Origin: Qipengyuania pelagi
GTDB lineage: Bacteria > Pseudomonadota > Alphaproteobacteria > Sphingomonadales > Sphingomonadaceae
Reading direction: 5' to 3'
Assembly (NCBI RefSeq): GCF_009827295.1
Contig: NZ_WTYD01000004.1
Coordinates: 1 to 64,000, forward strand
Length of the DNA: 64,000 nt
Within the stretch, counting starts at the first letter, position 1. Every line of letters begins with the position of its first letter. Made by a program: the position numbers and the translations under genes. This document shows positions 7,310 through 16,459 of this stretch, piece by piece. The notes below the pieces were generated by a model. That model ran no database searches. It was not told the origin of the DNA and was given only the letters and a program-made list of their open reading frames with translations.

Positions 7310-10300
7310 TCAATCCTTTGTCTTGATCAGCTTTTCGAGCTTCGGCTTGTCGATGTTCACGCCGAGTGGCTTTACCACATCCTGCGCTGCCTCGAGCATG
7401 ATAGTGCGGTTTTCCTTGTCCCAGTGTGCCCAGAACAGTCGCGAGAGATAGTGGCTTGCGATTGTGTAGCGAAGGAAGCTGGCGCGCGGCAGAGCCTTCA
7501 TGCTTTCCTTCAGGAACTTCCTGCCGCTCTTGGGCATCAGGTCGACCATCCAGGATGCCTTTATCAACGTCTCCAGCTTGCCTTCGACCTCCGACTTGTC
7601 GACGCTCATGTAAAGGGCCGGGTGCCGGGCCTGTTCCGCAAGATATCCGAATATTTGCCGAATGGGCTGCGCGAGGATTGCGTATTCCATCACGTCGATG
7701 ATGCTTCCGACGAACCTACGCCGATCGTCGATCTCATCTGGGAAATCTGTAGCGTTCAAGGCCTCGTCGGTGGTCAGATTCTCCTTCATCTTGTCGAAGT
7801 CAATTTCGAGGTTGATGCGACTCCACTCGTCCAGCGCGACTGCCGCACCATCGACCACCTTGGCGCTGAGGTCACGCTTCTCCTTTGCCTCGAGATGCTC
7901 GGCTCCCTGACCCAGCAGGACGACCGCTCTGGTCCACGCTGCACCAAGCCTGTCCAGATTCTCAAAGCGCTTACTGACGGCCTCGTCGTCATCGTCGGCG
8001 AACTGCTTGCCCGCTTCCTCGCGGACCTGTTCGGACACGTCCAGCATCTGCTGCTTCTGCTCGGCGTTGCGCGACCCTTCGCGCACCGCCTTCGCGGCGT
8101 TCTTGAGCCGCTCTCTCATCCTATCGGTGGCCTCGGTGCGCCTGATTGCAATCGGCGAGATCTCTTCAGAAAGCATGATGTTGTCGCCGGGATTTAGCTT
8201 CTTCAGATCGTCCGTGGCGGCCTTCAGCGTTTCGATGACGGCCTGCACTATCTCGTCGGACGCTCCGATCTCTGCGTAGAGTTCGAAGGCCGGATAGTCG
8301 AATGGCTCGGCCATCTGGAAGTAGCGCGATGCCAGGCTGGGATGATCATGCAGTTCTTGAGCGAGAAGGTAGGATTCGATGAAGGGCAGCGATATCTGCG
8401 CGCGCCCCTGTTCGAAGTGCATGATGCCATTGTCGACGAAATCGTTGACGAACTGCAATGGCTTGATCTGAAAGTCGTGCCTATCGGCAAATTCCTTGGC
8501 GAACGTGACCAGTTCGGCTTCATCGAAATTACGCTTCTCCAAGCGCATTTCTACGACGAGCTTGCGCAGGAACCTCTCGCGCGTGGTGCGGCCGAGATTT
8601 ATGTCGGCTTGATCACCAGCGACGAGGAAGGTCAGGAAACCCACCACGGCCAGCTGGATCAGCTCGGACCGGCGATTGGCGTTGAGCAATGCCGTGAGCG
8701 TCTCCTTCGGGATCCCGGCGAAGTAGGTGGGATGGGCATCCAGACGGAAGTTGTCGAAGGTCTTGTAGAGCCTGTTTGCGATCACTTCGGATTCCTGGCA
8801 GCCCATCTGGAAGTTCTTCTCGAGGAAGAGCGCTATCTCCAGAAAAGAGACCTTTCCGGCGTCGTATGGAGCCGCAGCGGAACGGTTCATGAACGACGTC
8901 TCGCCGATCAGAGCGTCATCGCCGCGGCTCACGAATAGGAACCGGGCATCGGGATACATGTCGCACTGCTCGAGAATGGTGTCGATCCTGTGCTTTGACG
9001 AAAAGGGCATATTCTCGACGACGAAAACCATCTTGACGCCATCCGTCTGCTTCAGCTTGTCGAGGTCGACCGCCGCCGCGCTCGCGAAGGTATCCTGCTT
9101 GCCGCGGATGGCATCGCCGTCGATGACGATCGGGACGGCCTGGAGACCGTCGATCTCGCAGGTGAGAAGGTCCGCGGCGACCACCCAGGGCAGGCTCTTG
9201 TCGGGATAGGAACGTGGAATGTTGATCAGCGTGCGTTCGCGCGTCTTGAGCACCTCGCGCACGTCGATCGCCTCCTGCTGCGCATCGACTGGATCGCCCG
9301 ATTGAGGCGTCTTTCGAATACGCGGGACAGGTAGGCGATACCCCTTCTCCTGCAGCTTGTATTCGGGAGACAGACGTCTGAGAGTCTCATCGATCTCCGC
9401 CTCGATCGTCTGCATGACCTGCTTCAGAGGAACGTCCGTTTCATCCTCGACCCCCAGGTCGAGAAGGTCGTCTCCGGATCCGCGCAGCTCGAGAAGGGCG
9501 CGTTGGAAGTAAGGGTTGGCAGTGATGTTGAGGTGCAGGAAACTCGCTGCATTTGCCGCCGCCAATTTCCTTACTGTGCCCTTGGTTGCTTCTTCCAGCT
9601 TGGTCTTGTTGCCGTCCGCGTAGTCGGAGATACCGCGGATCGTCATCGCGGGTTTGTCGTCACGGAATTTCGCTTGCGAGAACACACCTCCTGACTCGGT
9701 CTCGATCGCGAGAAGTGCACGTTCGACACCCTTCAGCTTCTTGTTGTAGAGCGCGCTCTTGTCGACCATTCCACATACGATCGTGCCGTCCTTGGTGGTC
9801 GTCCTTCCAATTTGTTCAAAGGTCTCGCCGCGGCTGGGGACCTCATCGGGTATGCCCTTCGTTGCGATCGCCTCTCGCTCCTGCTGCCAAGCGTCATACA
9901 CGGGAATGAGCTGCGGTTGCGTTCGCATGAAGTTGAACGCCCGCGTGAAGCGCGTCGGCGTCGAATAGTGGGTGGGCGAGAACTCGATATCGAGAGCCTT
10001 GCCGTCGTCGATGTCCACCACCTTGTTGTTGTCGAGTACGTCAGCAATGTGTCCGCTGTAGCAGACGTCGGCGAGATCGAGATCATTGCTGATCCCGCCA
10101 GCGATCCCGAGGCACACCGTAAGGCCGATATCGAAGTGCTCGTGCAGATATTGCGTGGCGTTCGTGGCATGACGGTTGCCCATCGACGACTGCTGAATGA
10201 CGATCATGCGCACGTCCGCATGGCCACTCTCGACTACATGGCACCAGACCGTATCGGTTCCTCTGTTCTCGGTGGGCGGGAACTGATTGATCAGTTGGAG

Positions 10301-10369
10301 CAACTCGTCCTCGAGGGGCACCACGAGGCCGATGTCGAAATAATCGCGATTGTTGGGCTTATCGTTCAT
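7310..10369 (-). CDS. Nucleoside phosphorylase-like effector fused to degenerate NTPase-like protein, candidate defence gene
   Basis: Residues 10-280 of this 1019-residue protein match the purine nucleoside phosphorylase/MTA-SAH nucleosidase fold: VVPLEDE (16-22), CLGIAGGI (86-93), AIETESGG (221-228) and IRGISDYAD (244-252). The acidic residues expected to bind ribose and base are kept. Residues 360-560 resemble a STAND/NACHT-type NTPase, with a Walker B-like hydrophobic strand (KMVFVVENM) and a sensor-like strand (ARFLFVSR), but I find no GxxxxGK[ST] loop. The rest is helical. It lies 64 bases after hsdR on the same strand. Nucleosidase domains joined to sensor modules are known anti-phage effectors, so nucleotide depletion on infection is a plausible role. 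Confidence 0.75.
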   Translation of the reverse strand: MNDKPNNRDYFDIGLVVPLEDELLQLINQFPPTENRGTDTVWCHVVESGHADVRMIVIQQSSMGNRHATNATQYLHEHFDIGLTVCLGIAGGISNDLDLADVCYSGHIADVLDNNKVVDIDDGKALDIEFSPTHYSTPTRFTRAFNFMRTQPQLIPVYDAWQQEREAIATKGIPDEVPSRGETFEQIGRTTTKDGTIVCGMVDKSALYNKKLKGVERALLAIETESGGVFSQAKFRDDKPAMTIRGISDYADGNKTKLEEATKGTVRKLAAANAASFLHLNITANPYFQRALLELRGSGDDLLDLGVEDETDVPLKQVMQTIEAEIDETLRRLSPEYKLQEKGYRLPVPRIRKTPQSGDPVDAQQEAIDVREVLKTRERTLINIPRSYPDKSLPWVVAADLLTCEIDGLQAVPIVIDGDAIRGKQDTFASAAAVDLDKLKQTDGVKMVFVVENMPFSSKHRIDTILEQCDMYPDARFLFVSRGDDALIGETSFMNRSAAAPYDAGKVSFLEIALFLEKNFQMGCQESEVIANRLYKTFDNFRLDAHPTYFAGIPKETLTALLNANRRSELIQLAVVGFLTFLVAGDQADINLGRTTRERFLRKLVVEMRLEKRNFDEAELVTFAKEFADRHDFQIKPLQFVNDFVDNGIMHFEQGRAQISLPFIESYLLAQELHDHPSLASRYFQMAEPFDYPAFELYAEIGASDEIVQAVIETLKAATDDLKKLNPGDNIMLSEEISPIAIRRTEATDRMRERLKNAAKAVREGSRNAEQKQQMLDVSEQVREEAGKQFADDDDEAVSKRFENLDRLGAAWTRAVVLLGQGAEHLEAKEKRDLSAKVVDGAAVALDEWSRINLEIDFDKMKENLTTDEALNATDFPDEIDDRRRFVGSIIDVMEYAILAQPIRQIFGYLAEQARHPALYMSVDKSEVEGKLETLIKASWMVDLMPKSGRKFLKESMKALPRASFLRYTIASHYLSRLFWAHWDKENRTIMLEAAQDVVKPLGVNIDKPKLEKLIKTKD

Positions 10370-10433
10370 GCTCTGATCTTATCCACCAGCTTTTGCTCAG
10401 GCAATCGTTCCGTTATTGTTCTGCTCAGCTAGT

Positions 10434-13433
10434 TTAGGCCGCGTCCTTGTCCTCGTTGGCCAGCCGGCGCGCGCGGCGGAAAAAATGGCGGGTGATCTGC
10501 TCACGCACCTTGGGATCGGTCAGCATCGCGCTCTTCATCTCGTTGTCGCGCTGGAACGAACGCACGGAGCCGCGGAAGAACATCTCGGCGAAGGCCTTGT
10601 AGACGACGTCATCGGGGTTGTTGCGGAGCATCTCGACGAGATCCTCGGTCATGATCTCCTCGTTGACGGCCTCGTAGCGCACGAAGTCGGCGTCGGTGAA
10701 CTCTGTCCCGTGCCGATCGTTGAACGAGGACACGATCTCCGACAGCGAGCGCTGCTCCTCTTCCGTATAGGGCTTGGCGCCAAATTCGCTTATCGGGCTG
10801 AGCTTCGCCCCTGCTTCGGGAGCGAGCGAGGCGGAACCCTTTTCCTTCTCTTTCAGCGTAACGGCCTGTAATCGCACCATGTCGTCGGTGATCTCGATGT
10901 CCCCTGGGATTTCTCGATCCGGCAGCAGTCGGTTGAGCCAGGTGCCGTAGGAGTAGAGCTTCTCCAGATCGGTGTCGCCCAAAGCCATGATCTGGCTGAG
11001 GAAGCTGTAGAAGCGCAGATAGCTCTTCACCACCTGCCGGAACTCCTCCTGTTCCTCCTCGTCCTCGTTGTCGAACCGCATGACAGCCTCGCGGACGATG
11101 CCTTCCAGTTTCGCCCGGTCGTGGCCATCGAGTTCGGATCGGTAATAGGTCTCGGCGAAGCGTTCGACCTCCGCATCGTGGATGATGCCGAACTCGTGCA
11201 TGCGGCGTTCGAGCGTGTAGATCTGGTTGGGGTCGGAGTTCGCCTCCAGGCTGGTTTCGCCGTAGAAGGGTTCGAACGCGGTCTGGATGTCCTCGATCGT
11301 GTTCTGGAAGTCGAGCACGTAGGTGCGCCGCTTGTCCGGATAGATGCGATTGAGGCGTGAGAGCGTCTGCACAGCCTGTAGTCCGGCGAGCTTGCGGTCG
11401 AGATACATCGCGACGAGCTTGGGCTGATCGAAACCGGTCTGATATTTTTCGGCGACGATGAGCACCTTATACTGGTCGCCGTCGAAGCGTTTTGGCAGTT
11501 CCGTTTCGGCGAAGCCGTTGAGTTCCGCTTCGGTGTAGGTCTCGCCGTCGATGCGCAGGGGCCCCGAGAAGGCGACCAGAGCTTTGAGGCCATCGTATCC
11601 GTTGGCGTCGATGTAGCCCTGTAGGCGTCGGTAGTAGTTGAAGGCATGCTCGCGGCTCTGCGTGACGATCATGGCCTTGCCCTGACCGTCCAGTTCACGG
11701 GCGACGTGACGGCGGAAGTGCTCGACGATGACCTCGACCTTCTGGTCGATGGCCGCGGGGTGGAGTGATGCGAACCTGGCGATGCGCCGGCGACTGCGCT
11801 TGGTGTCGAGGTCGGGATCGTCCTCGATCGCCTTCTCCAGCTGGTAGTAGGCCTTGTAGGTCATGTAGTTCTGCAGCACGTCGAGGATGAAGCCCTCCTC
11901 GATCGCCTGCCGCATGGAATAGAGGTGGAAAGGTTCGGGCGTGTCCTCAGATCCCTTGCGGCCGAAGCGTTCGAGCGTCGCGGTGCGCGGTGTCGCCGTA
12001 AACGCGAAGTAGCTGATGTTGGGCTGGGGACCGCGCGCTTCCTGATAGGCCGCGACGACGTCCTCGAAGGTCTCCGCCGTCCCTTCGCCGTCTCGCGACA
12101 ACGCCTCCGACATGGCCTGGGCGCTCTTGCCCGACTGGCTGCCGTGCGCCTCGTCTATGATGACGGCGAACTTGCGACCGGCCTGGCCCGTGATGGTGCT
12201 GAGGTGGTCGGTCGAGAACTTCTGGATGGTCGTGACGATGATGCGCGCGCCGCTGTCGAGGGCGGCCTTGAGCTGCTTGGATGTGCCGTCGATGATCTTC
12301 ACCACGCCCGGTGTCTGGGCGAGCTTCTGGACGGTGTTCTGGAGCTGGCGGTCAAGGACGAGACGGTCGCTCACGATGATGGCCGTGTCGAACAAGGGCG
12401 CATCGTTCTCGTCGTGGAGCGTGATGACGCGGTGTGCCGTCCAGGCGATCGTGTTCGTCTTGCCCGAACCTGCTGAGTGCTGGACTAGGTAGTTGCGGCC
12501 CGTGCCGTGCTGACGGGCGTCGGCCATCATGCGCCGGACGGCATCGAGCTGCTGGAAGCGTGGGAAGATCATCGTCTCGCGTTTGTCCAGCGATCCGTCC
12601 GGCAGGAACACCTCCTCGGTCTCGAGGTGCAGAAGATTGCCGATGATGTCGAGCAGCATCTCGCGCGAGAGGACGGCGCGACCCTCGGGTTGGTCCGCCC
12701 AAATGTATGCGGTGCGGTGTTCCCCTGCGATGTCGGGGTTGCCGGCTCCCTTGTCTCGGCCGCGGTTGAATGGGAGGAAGCGGGTCTTCCCGTTCATGAG
12801 TCTTGTCGTCATCGAGACGTTGGAGGTGTCCATGGCGAAGTGAACGAGCGCGCCGCGCTTGAAGGTCAGCAGCGGTTCGTTGGCAGGAGAACGATCCTTG
12901 CGATACTGTTTCTCGGCGTGCCGAAAGGTGGATCCGGTGAGTTCGTTCTTCAGCTCGAAGGTCGCGACCGGGATGCCGTTGACGAAGATCACGACGTCGA
13001 TCGCGTTCTCATTGCGGCGGCTGTAATGGACCTGTCGCGTGACAGAGAAAATGTTGGCTTCGTAGCGAGCCTGGAGAGCAGGGTTGACGTTCGAGGCCGG
13101 CTGGAAGGCACATAGGACGAACTTGATGCCCGGCACGATCTTGATGCCCTGCCGCAGCACCGGCAGGGTGCCCGAACGCTTGAGGTTGGCGGCGACCTGG
13201 GTCAGGAATTCCTTCTCGGCGGAAGTGCCGTAATGGCTTTCCAGCTTCTCCCATTCTTCGGGCTGCGTCGCCTTCACGAATTCGACGGTCAGCTGCGGAT
13301 CCAGCGCTAAATCGCGATCGTAGTCTGCGTCGCTACGCAGCCGATAGCCTTGGTGCTCGACGAGCTCGTCGACCATGTGCTGTTCGAGCACGTCTTCGAG
13401 ATGGATCTTCGACGATTTATGAGGCTTTCTCAT
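10434..13433 (-). CDS. hsdR: Type I restriction enzyme R subunit
   Basis: This 999-residue HsdR cleaves DNA after ATP-driven translocation as part of the HsdR2M2S complex. The N-terminal PD-(D/E)xK nuclease is visible as IDVVIFVNG and ATFELKN (about 146-163). The helicase motor follows: Walker A HSAGSGKTNT (about 319-328), the DEAH box in VIIDEAHGSQSGKS, motif III-like YFAFTATPRTATLERFG, and later QTGFDQPKLVAMYLDRKL and QTLSRLNR. The length is typical. The start overlaps the hsdS stop by four bases, so synthesis is probably coupled. The gene appears intact. Confidence 0.95.
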   Translation of the reverse strand: MRKPHKSSKIHLEDVLEQHMVDELVEHQGYRLRSDADYDRDLALDPQLTVEFVKATQPEEWEKLESHYGTSAEKEFLTQVAANLKRSGTLPVLRQGIKIVPGIKFVLCAFQPASNVNPALQARYEANIFSVTRQVHYSRRNENAIDVVIFVNGIPVATFELKNELTGSTFRHAEKQYRKDRSPANEPLLTFKRGALVHFAMDTSNVSMTTRLMNGKTRFLPFNRGRDKGAGNPDIAGEHRTAYIWADQPEGRAVLSREMLLDIIGNLLHLETEEVFLPDGSLDKRETMIFPRFQQLDAVRRMMADARQHGTGRNYLVQHSAGSGKTNTIAWTAHRVITLHDENDAPLFDTAIIVSDRLVLDRQLQNTVQKLAQTPGVVKIIDGTSKQLKAALDSGARIIVTTIQKFSTDHLSTITGQAGRKFAVIIDEAHGSQSGKSAQAMSEALSRDGEGTAETFEDVVAAYQEARGPQPNISYFAFTATPRTATLERFGRKGSEDTPEPFHLYSMRQAIEEGFILDVLQNYMTYKAYYQLEKAIEDDPDLDTKRSRRRIARFASLHPAAIDQKVEVIVEHFRRHVARELDGQGKAMIVTQSREHAFNYYRRLQGYIDANGYDGLKALVAFSGPLRIDGETYTEAELNGFAETELPKRFDGDQYKVLIVAEKYQTGFDQPKLVAMYLDRKLAGLQAVQTLSRLNRIYPDKRRTYVLDFQNTIEDIQTAFEPFYGETSLEANSDPNQIYTLERRMHEFGIIHDAEVERFAETYYRSELDGHDRAKLEGIVREAVMRFDNEDEEEQEEFRQVVKSYLRFYSFLSQIMALGDTDLEKLYSYGTWLNRLLPDREIPGDIEITDDMVRLQAVTLKEKEKGSASLAPEAGAKLSPISEFGAKPYTEEEQRSLSEIVSSFNDRHGTEFTDADFVRYEAVNEEIMTEDLVEMLRNNPDDVVYKAFAEMFFRGSVRSFQRDNEMKSAMLTDPKVREQITRHFFRRARRLANEDKDAA

Positions 13434-14131
13434 TGTCGCGCATCCCCGTCAGTTCCAGTGGTAAAAGCTTCTTTGGTATCTGGCTGACGTCCCCCAATTT
13501 CCTCTACGACCGTAGAGGCTTTTCGAACCCATAAGGAATGGAGTAGAGAGTCGGGCATGGCGACTTGGGCAGCCCGGTTTCCTCCGACAATGGAGATCAG
13601 CGCGTCACATTCATCGATTCCAGTCCTGATACGTTCGGTAATAGACTGCTGTTCGTTTCGAGGCGGAACGCTGATCCAGTCATTTGGAAAGTCTGCAAAC
13701 GATATGGATTGCCGAACCCCGCTGCCGAGCGAATAGTAATACTTGCAGAGGTCAAGTGCGTAGAGAAAATAATACCAGTATTCGGGGATGTCGGATTGTC
13801 GGCAGGTCACGGCATCGTACGCCGAAGTTATGATGCCTCGTTCTGTGACCAGACCCTGCCGCAAACTTTTCTTGTCGTTCTGGAGATCCGTCAATCTCAA
13901 GACGATATCGCCGGGCTCGACGATCTGGTAGCCCTCATAGGATTCTGGGACGAGCCCTTCGCTGCTTTCGATGTCGCGCCGCACTATCCGCCCATAGCTG
14001 AGCGACAACAGGTTCTTTTCTACCATGCCAGCGTTGAGGTTGCCCTTCTTCAGCCGGAGGACATGCTTGACCTTGGTGACTTCCCAATGAGACGGCGGTG
14101 CCTCCCCAAATACGGTTTCTTGCAACGTCAT
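13430..14131 (-). CDS. hsdS: Half-size type I specificity subunit (single target-recognition domain)
   Basis: Full HsdS proteins have about 400 residues with two target-recognition domains; this one has 233 and only one. The domain opens with PPSHWEVTKVKHVLRLKKG, passes through VPESYEGYQIVEPGDIVLR and VRQSISFADFPNDWISVPP, and ends in the conserved helix NEQQSITERIRTGIDECDALIS (quoted in parts). The C-terminal 50 residues do not resemble the usual second half. Both ends overlap neighbours as ATGA-type junctions, so the operon frame is preserved. Half-size HsdS proteins can act as dimers recognising symmetric sites; truncation of a longer gene is the alternative. Base composition looks lower in GC than its neighbours. 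Confidence 0.85.
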   Translation of the reverse strand: MTLQETVFGEAPPSHWEVTKVKHVLRLKKGNLNAGMVEKNLLSLSYGRIVRRDIESSEGLVPESYEGYQIVEPGDIVLRLTDLQNDKKSLRQGLVTERGIITSAYDAVTCRQSDIPEYWYYFLYALDLCKYYYSLGSGVRQSISFADFPNDWISVPPRNEQQSITERIRTGIDECDALISIVGGNRAAQVAMPDSLLHSLWVRKASTVVEEIGGRQPDTKEAFTTGTDGDARQ

Positions 14132-16140
14132 TTCGAGATCACCTTCGTCAGAAGTTCTGCGAGATTGTCTTCCATGGCTGCTATGTTGGCATTCACGTCG
14201 GACAGGGTCGGCGGGCGTTCGAATTTGGCGAACAAGGTGTTGTAGGGAACGGAGTAGCCGAGGCGGCCGACTTTTTTGTCGGTCCGATCGATGTATTTCG
14301 TGTCAACCCACGCGCCCGGAGCGAATGGCTCAACCTCTTCAGCAAAAAATTCTTCCCACTTCCTGTCGATCGGCACGCGCTCGAAGTATTGCAGTAGCTT
14401 GTCGGGTTCGGGGTTCCCATTGCCGTTACGAATGACTTCCGCGCCAGGATCTAGCTCGCCGAAAGACTCTTCGATAGCTGACCTGAGGGGGGCTGAAATC
14501 TTGAATCCTTTTTCGGACATCGTGCTTGCCACCTTGGCATGAAATGCGTTGCCGTCTGACCAGGTTTCGCCGAAGCTCGGATCACCTAGGATGCTGAGCA
14601 ACAGGTCTTTGACAGGCTGCTGCATGAGATTGAACGGCTTTGATTCGGAAAGACGAGTGATTCCACCCTCATCGACGCGGAAACGCCGTCTCTTCGGTTG
14701 TTGAATTTTGATCAGCCGGTAGGCGAAGGACTTGACTGGAAATACCTCTGCGAAATGACTCCCTTCGGCAGAGAAGCCATCGACGAACGCGTTGATAATC
14801 TTCGCTCGGGCATCATCTGTGATGAAGTTGGCTTTGTCACCTAGACTTTTTCTTAGAGGCTCGCAGAATTCTTCCGAAGATGCGTCGATGATCAGCACTT
14901 TATTGCGTTGAATGGTCGGCTTACGGTTGTTTAGTATCCAAATGAATGTCTGGATGCCGGTATTATAGAAAAGATCGGGCGGAAGAGCTATTATTGCGGT
15001 GACATAGTCTTTTTCGAACAGCCAGCGTCTGATTTCACTTTCACCAGAGCCGGCATCACCAGTCCCCATTGGAGCGCCGTTCATGACGATGCCGATCTGC
15101 GAGCCCTGCTCGTCGTCGCGCATCTTGGCGACCATGTGTTGCAGGAATAGCAACTGCCCGTCGGAGATGCGCGGAAGGCCAGCGCCGAAGCGTCCGTCGT
15201 CGCCCAATTCCTTCCACTCCTCCTTAACGGCGCCGGCCGACGCCTTCCAGTCGACGCCGTAGGGCGGATTGGACATCATCCAGTGAAACTTCTGGCCGCG
15301 GTGCTGGTCATTGGCGAGCGTGTCGCCAAAGGCGATCTGCTCCGGGTCGTGACCGGTGATCAACATGTCCGAGCGGCAGATCGCGTAGGATTCCTTGTTC
15401 TGCTCCTGCCCGTAGAGTTCGACGCGCACGCCCTCGTTCATCGCCTTGATCTCGGCTTCGGCGATCGCGAGGATGCCGCCCGTGCCACACGCCGGATCGT
15501 AGACGGTGCGGATGAGACCGCGACCGGTGAGCGCCTTGTCGTTGGCGATGAGCAGGTCGACGATCAGATGGACGACCTCGCGCGGCGTGAAGTGTTCGCC
15601 GGCCGTCTCGTTCGACTGCTCCGAGAAGCGACGGATCAGCTCCTCGAAGACGTATCCCATCTCGAGGTTGGACACCTCGGACGGGCTCAGGTCGACGTCG
15701 GTGAACTGCTCGAACACGTCCCACAGGATGTCGTGGTCCTTCAGTTCCTTAAGCTGCTCGAGGAACTTGAACTTGTCGATGAAGATGTCGCGCATGTTGG
15801 CCGAGAAGCCCGTGATGTAGGCGACGAGGTTGTCGTGCAGATCAGCCGGGTTCTGACCCTTGATCTTGGCGAACGTGAGGGGTGACAGGTTGTAGACCTT
15901 CCCCGCCTTGGCGACGTCGAAGAGCAGCAGATCGCGTGTGTCCTCGTCGATGCCTTCGGGCAGGGAGTCCGCCATCTCGATGGTCGCGTCCTGCGTCGCC
16001 GAGAGCAGACAGTCGAGGCGGCGCAGGACAAAGAACGGCAGGATGACCTTGCCGTAGTCATGCGCCTTGAACTTCCCCCTGAGCGTGTCTGCGGTGCCCC
16101 AGATGAAGTTCGCGAGTTCGCGGACCTTGTTGTTCTGCAT
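14128..16140 (-). CDS. hsdM: Type I restriction-modification DNA methyltransferase M subunit
   Basis: HsdM methylates adenine in the recognition site using S-adenosylmethionine and protects host DNA. The N-terminal helical domain opens NNKVRELANFIWGTADTLRG as in the family. The SAM-binding motif DPACGTGG is at about 215-222 and the catalytic NPPYG at about 291-295, preceded by HFTPREVVHLIVDLL. The 670-residue length includes an extended C-terminal region of about 150 residues carrying a second helical segment. The start at 16140 was preferred over an upstream ATG at 16245 because family similarity begins there, a GGGAAAG precedes it, and a promoter-like sequence lies between the two. Confidence 0.93.
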   Translation of the reverse strand: MQNNKVRELANFIWGTADTLRGKFKAHDYGKVILPFFVLRRLDCLLSATQDATIEMADSLPEGIDEDTRDLLLFDVAKAGKVYNLSPLTFAKIKGQNPADLHDNLVAYITGFSANMRDIFIDKFKFLEQLKELKDHDILWDVFEQFTDVDLSPSEVSNLEMGYVFEELIRRFSEQSNETAGEHFTPREVVHLIVDLLIANDKALTGRGLIRTVYDPACGTGGILAIAEAEIKAMNEGVRVELYGQEQNKESYAICRSDMLITGHDPEQIAFGDTLANDQHRGQKFHWMMSNPPYGVDWKASAGAVKEEWKELGDDGRFGAGLPRISDGQLLFLQHMVAKMRDDEQGSQIGIVMNGAPMGTGDAGSGESEIRRWLFEKDYVTAIIALPPDLFYNTGIQTFIWILNNRKPTIQRNKVLIIDASSEEFCEPLRKSLGDKANFITDDARAKIINAFVDGFSAEGSHFAEVFPVKSFAYRLIKIQQPKRRRFRVDEGGITRLSESKPFNLMQQPVKDLLLSILGDPSFGETWSDGNAFHAKVASTMSEKGFKISAPLRSAIEESFGELDPGAEVIRNGNGNPEPDKLLQYFERVPIDRKWEEFFAEEVEPFAPGAWVDTKYIDRTDKKVGRLGYSVPYNTLFAKFERPPTLSDVNANIAAMEDNLAELLTKVISK

Positions 16141-16165
16141 CGAAGTCTTTCCCTGATTTGGGGAG

Positions 16166-16195
16166 CTTATAGGATGCGTGGTGCGTGACAGCCAA
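16166..16195 (-). promoter_or_regulatory. Probable sigma70-type promoter of the hsdMSR operon
   Basis: On the minus strand TTGGCT and TATAAG are separated by 18 bases, and the predicted transcript start falls about 20 bases before the hsdM ATG at 16140. The rest of the 319-base divergent gap (16141-16459) holds no gene I can support. The plus-strand side before the membrane protein is relatively AT-rich near 16425-16440, where a second promoter may lie. Confidence 0.5.
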
Positions 16196-16459
16196 GCACG
16201 GCTTTCGGCGCCGCGCTCGCGGCGTCCGGAGGCTTTCTCCGACATTAGGTTCTCCGATTATCATTAAGATGGTGACGGCTGCTATCGTCAGAGCCGATCG
16301 TGCCTGCTTCCGAGGGTGCAGGTTCAGATCATCGCGGGTGCGTCTTTCTCACCCGATGAAGACCAATGGACGATTTGGAGACCATGCGGTGTCTGACCAT
16401 TTCGTATTCGACATGAGCGATTAACACGATGTTAGCTATGTTGGCTCAAGGCATGACGA

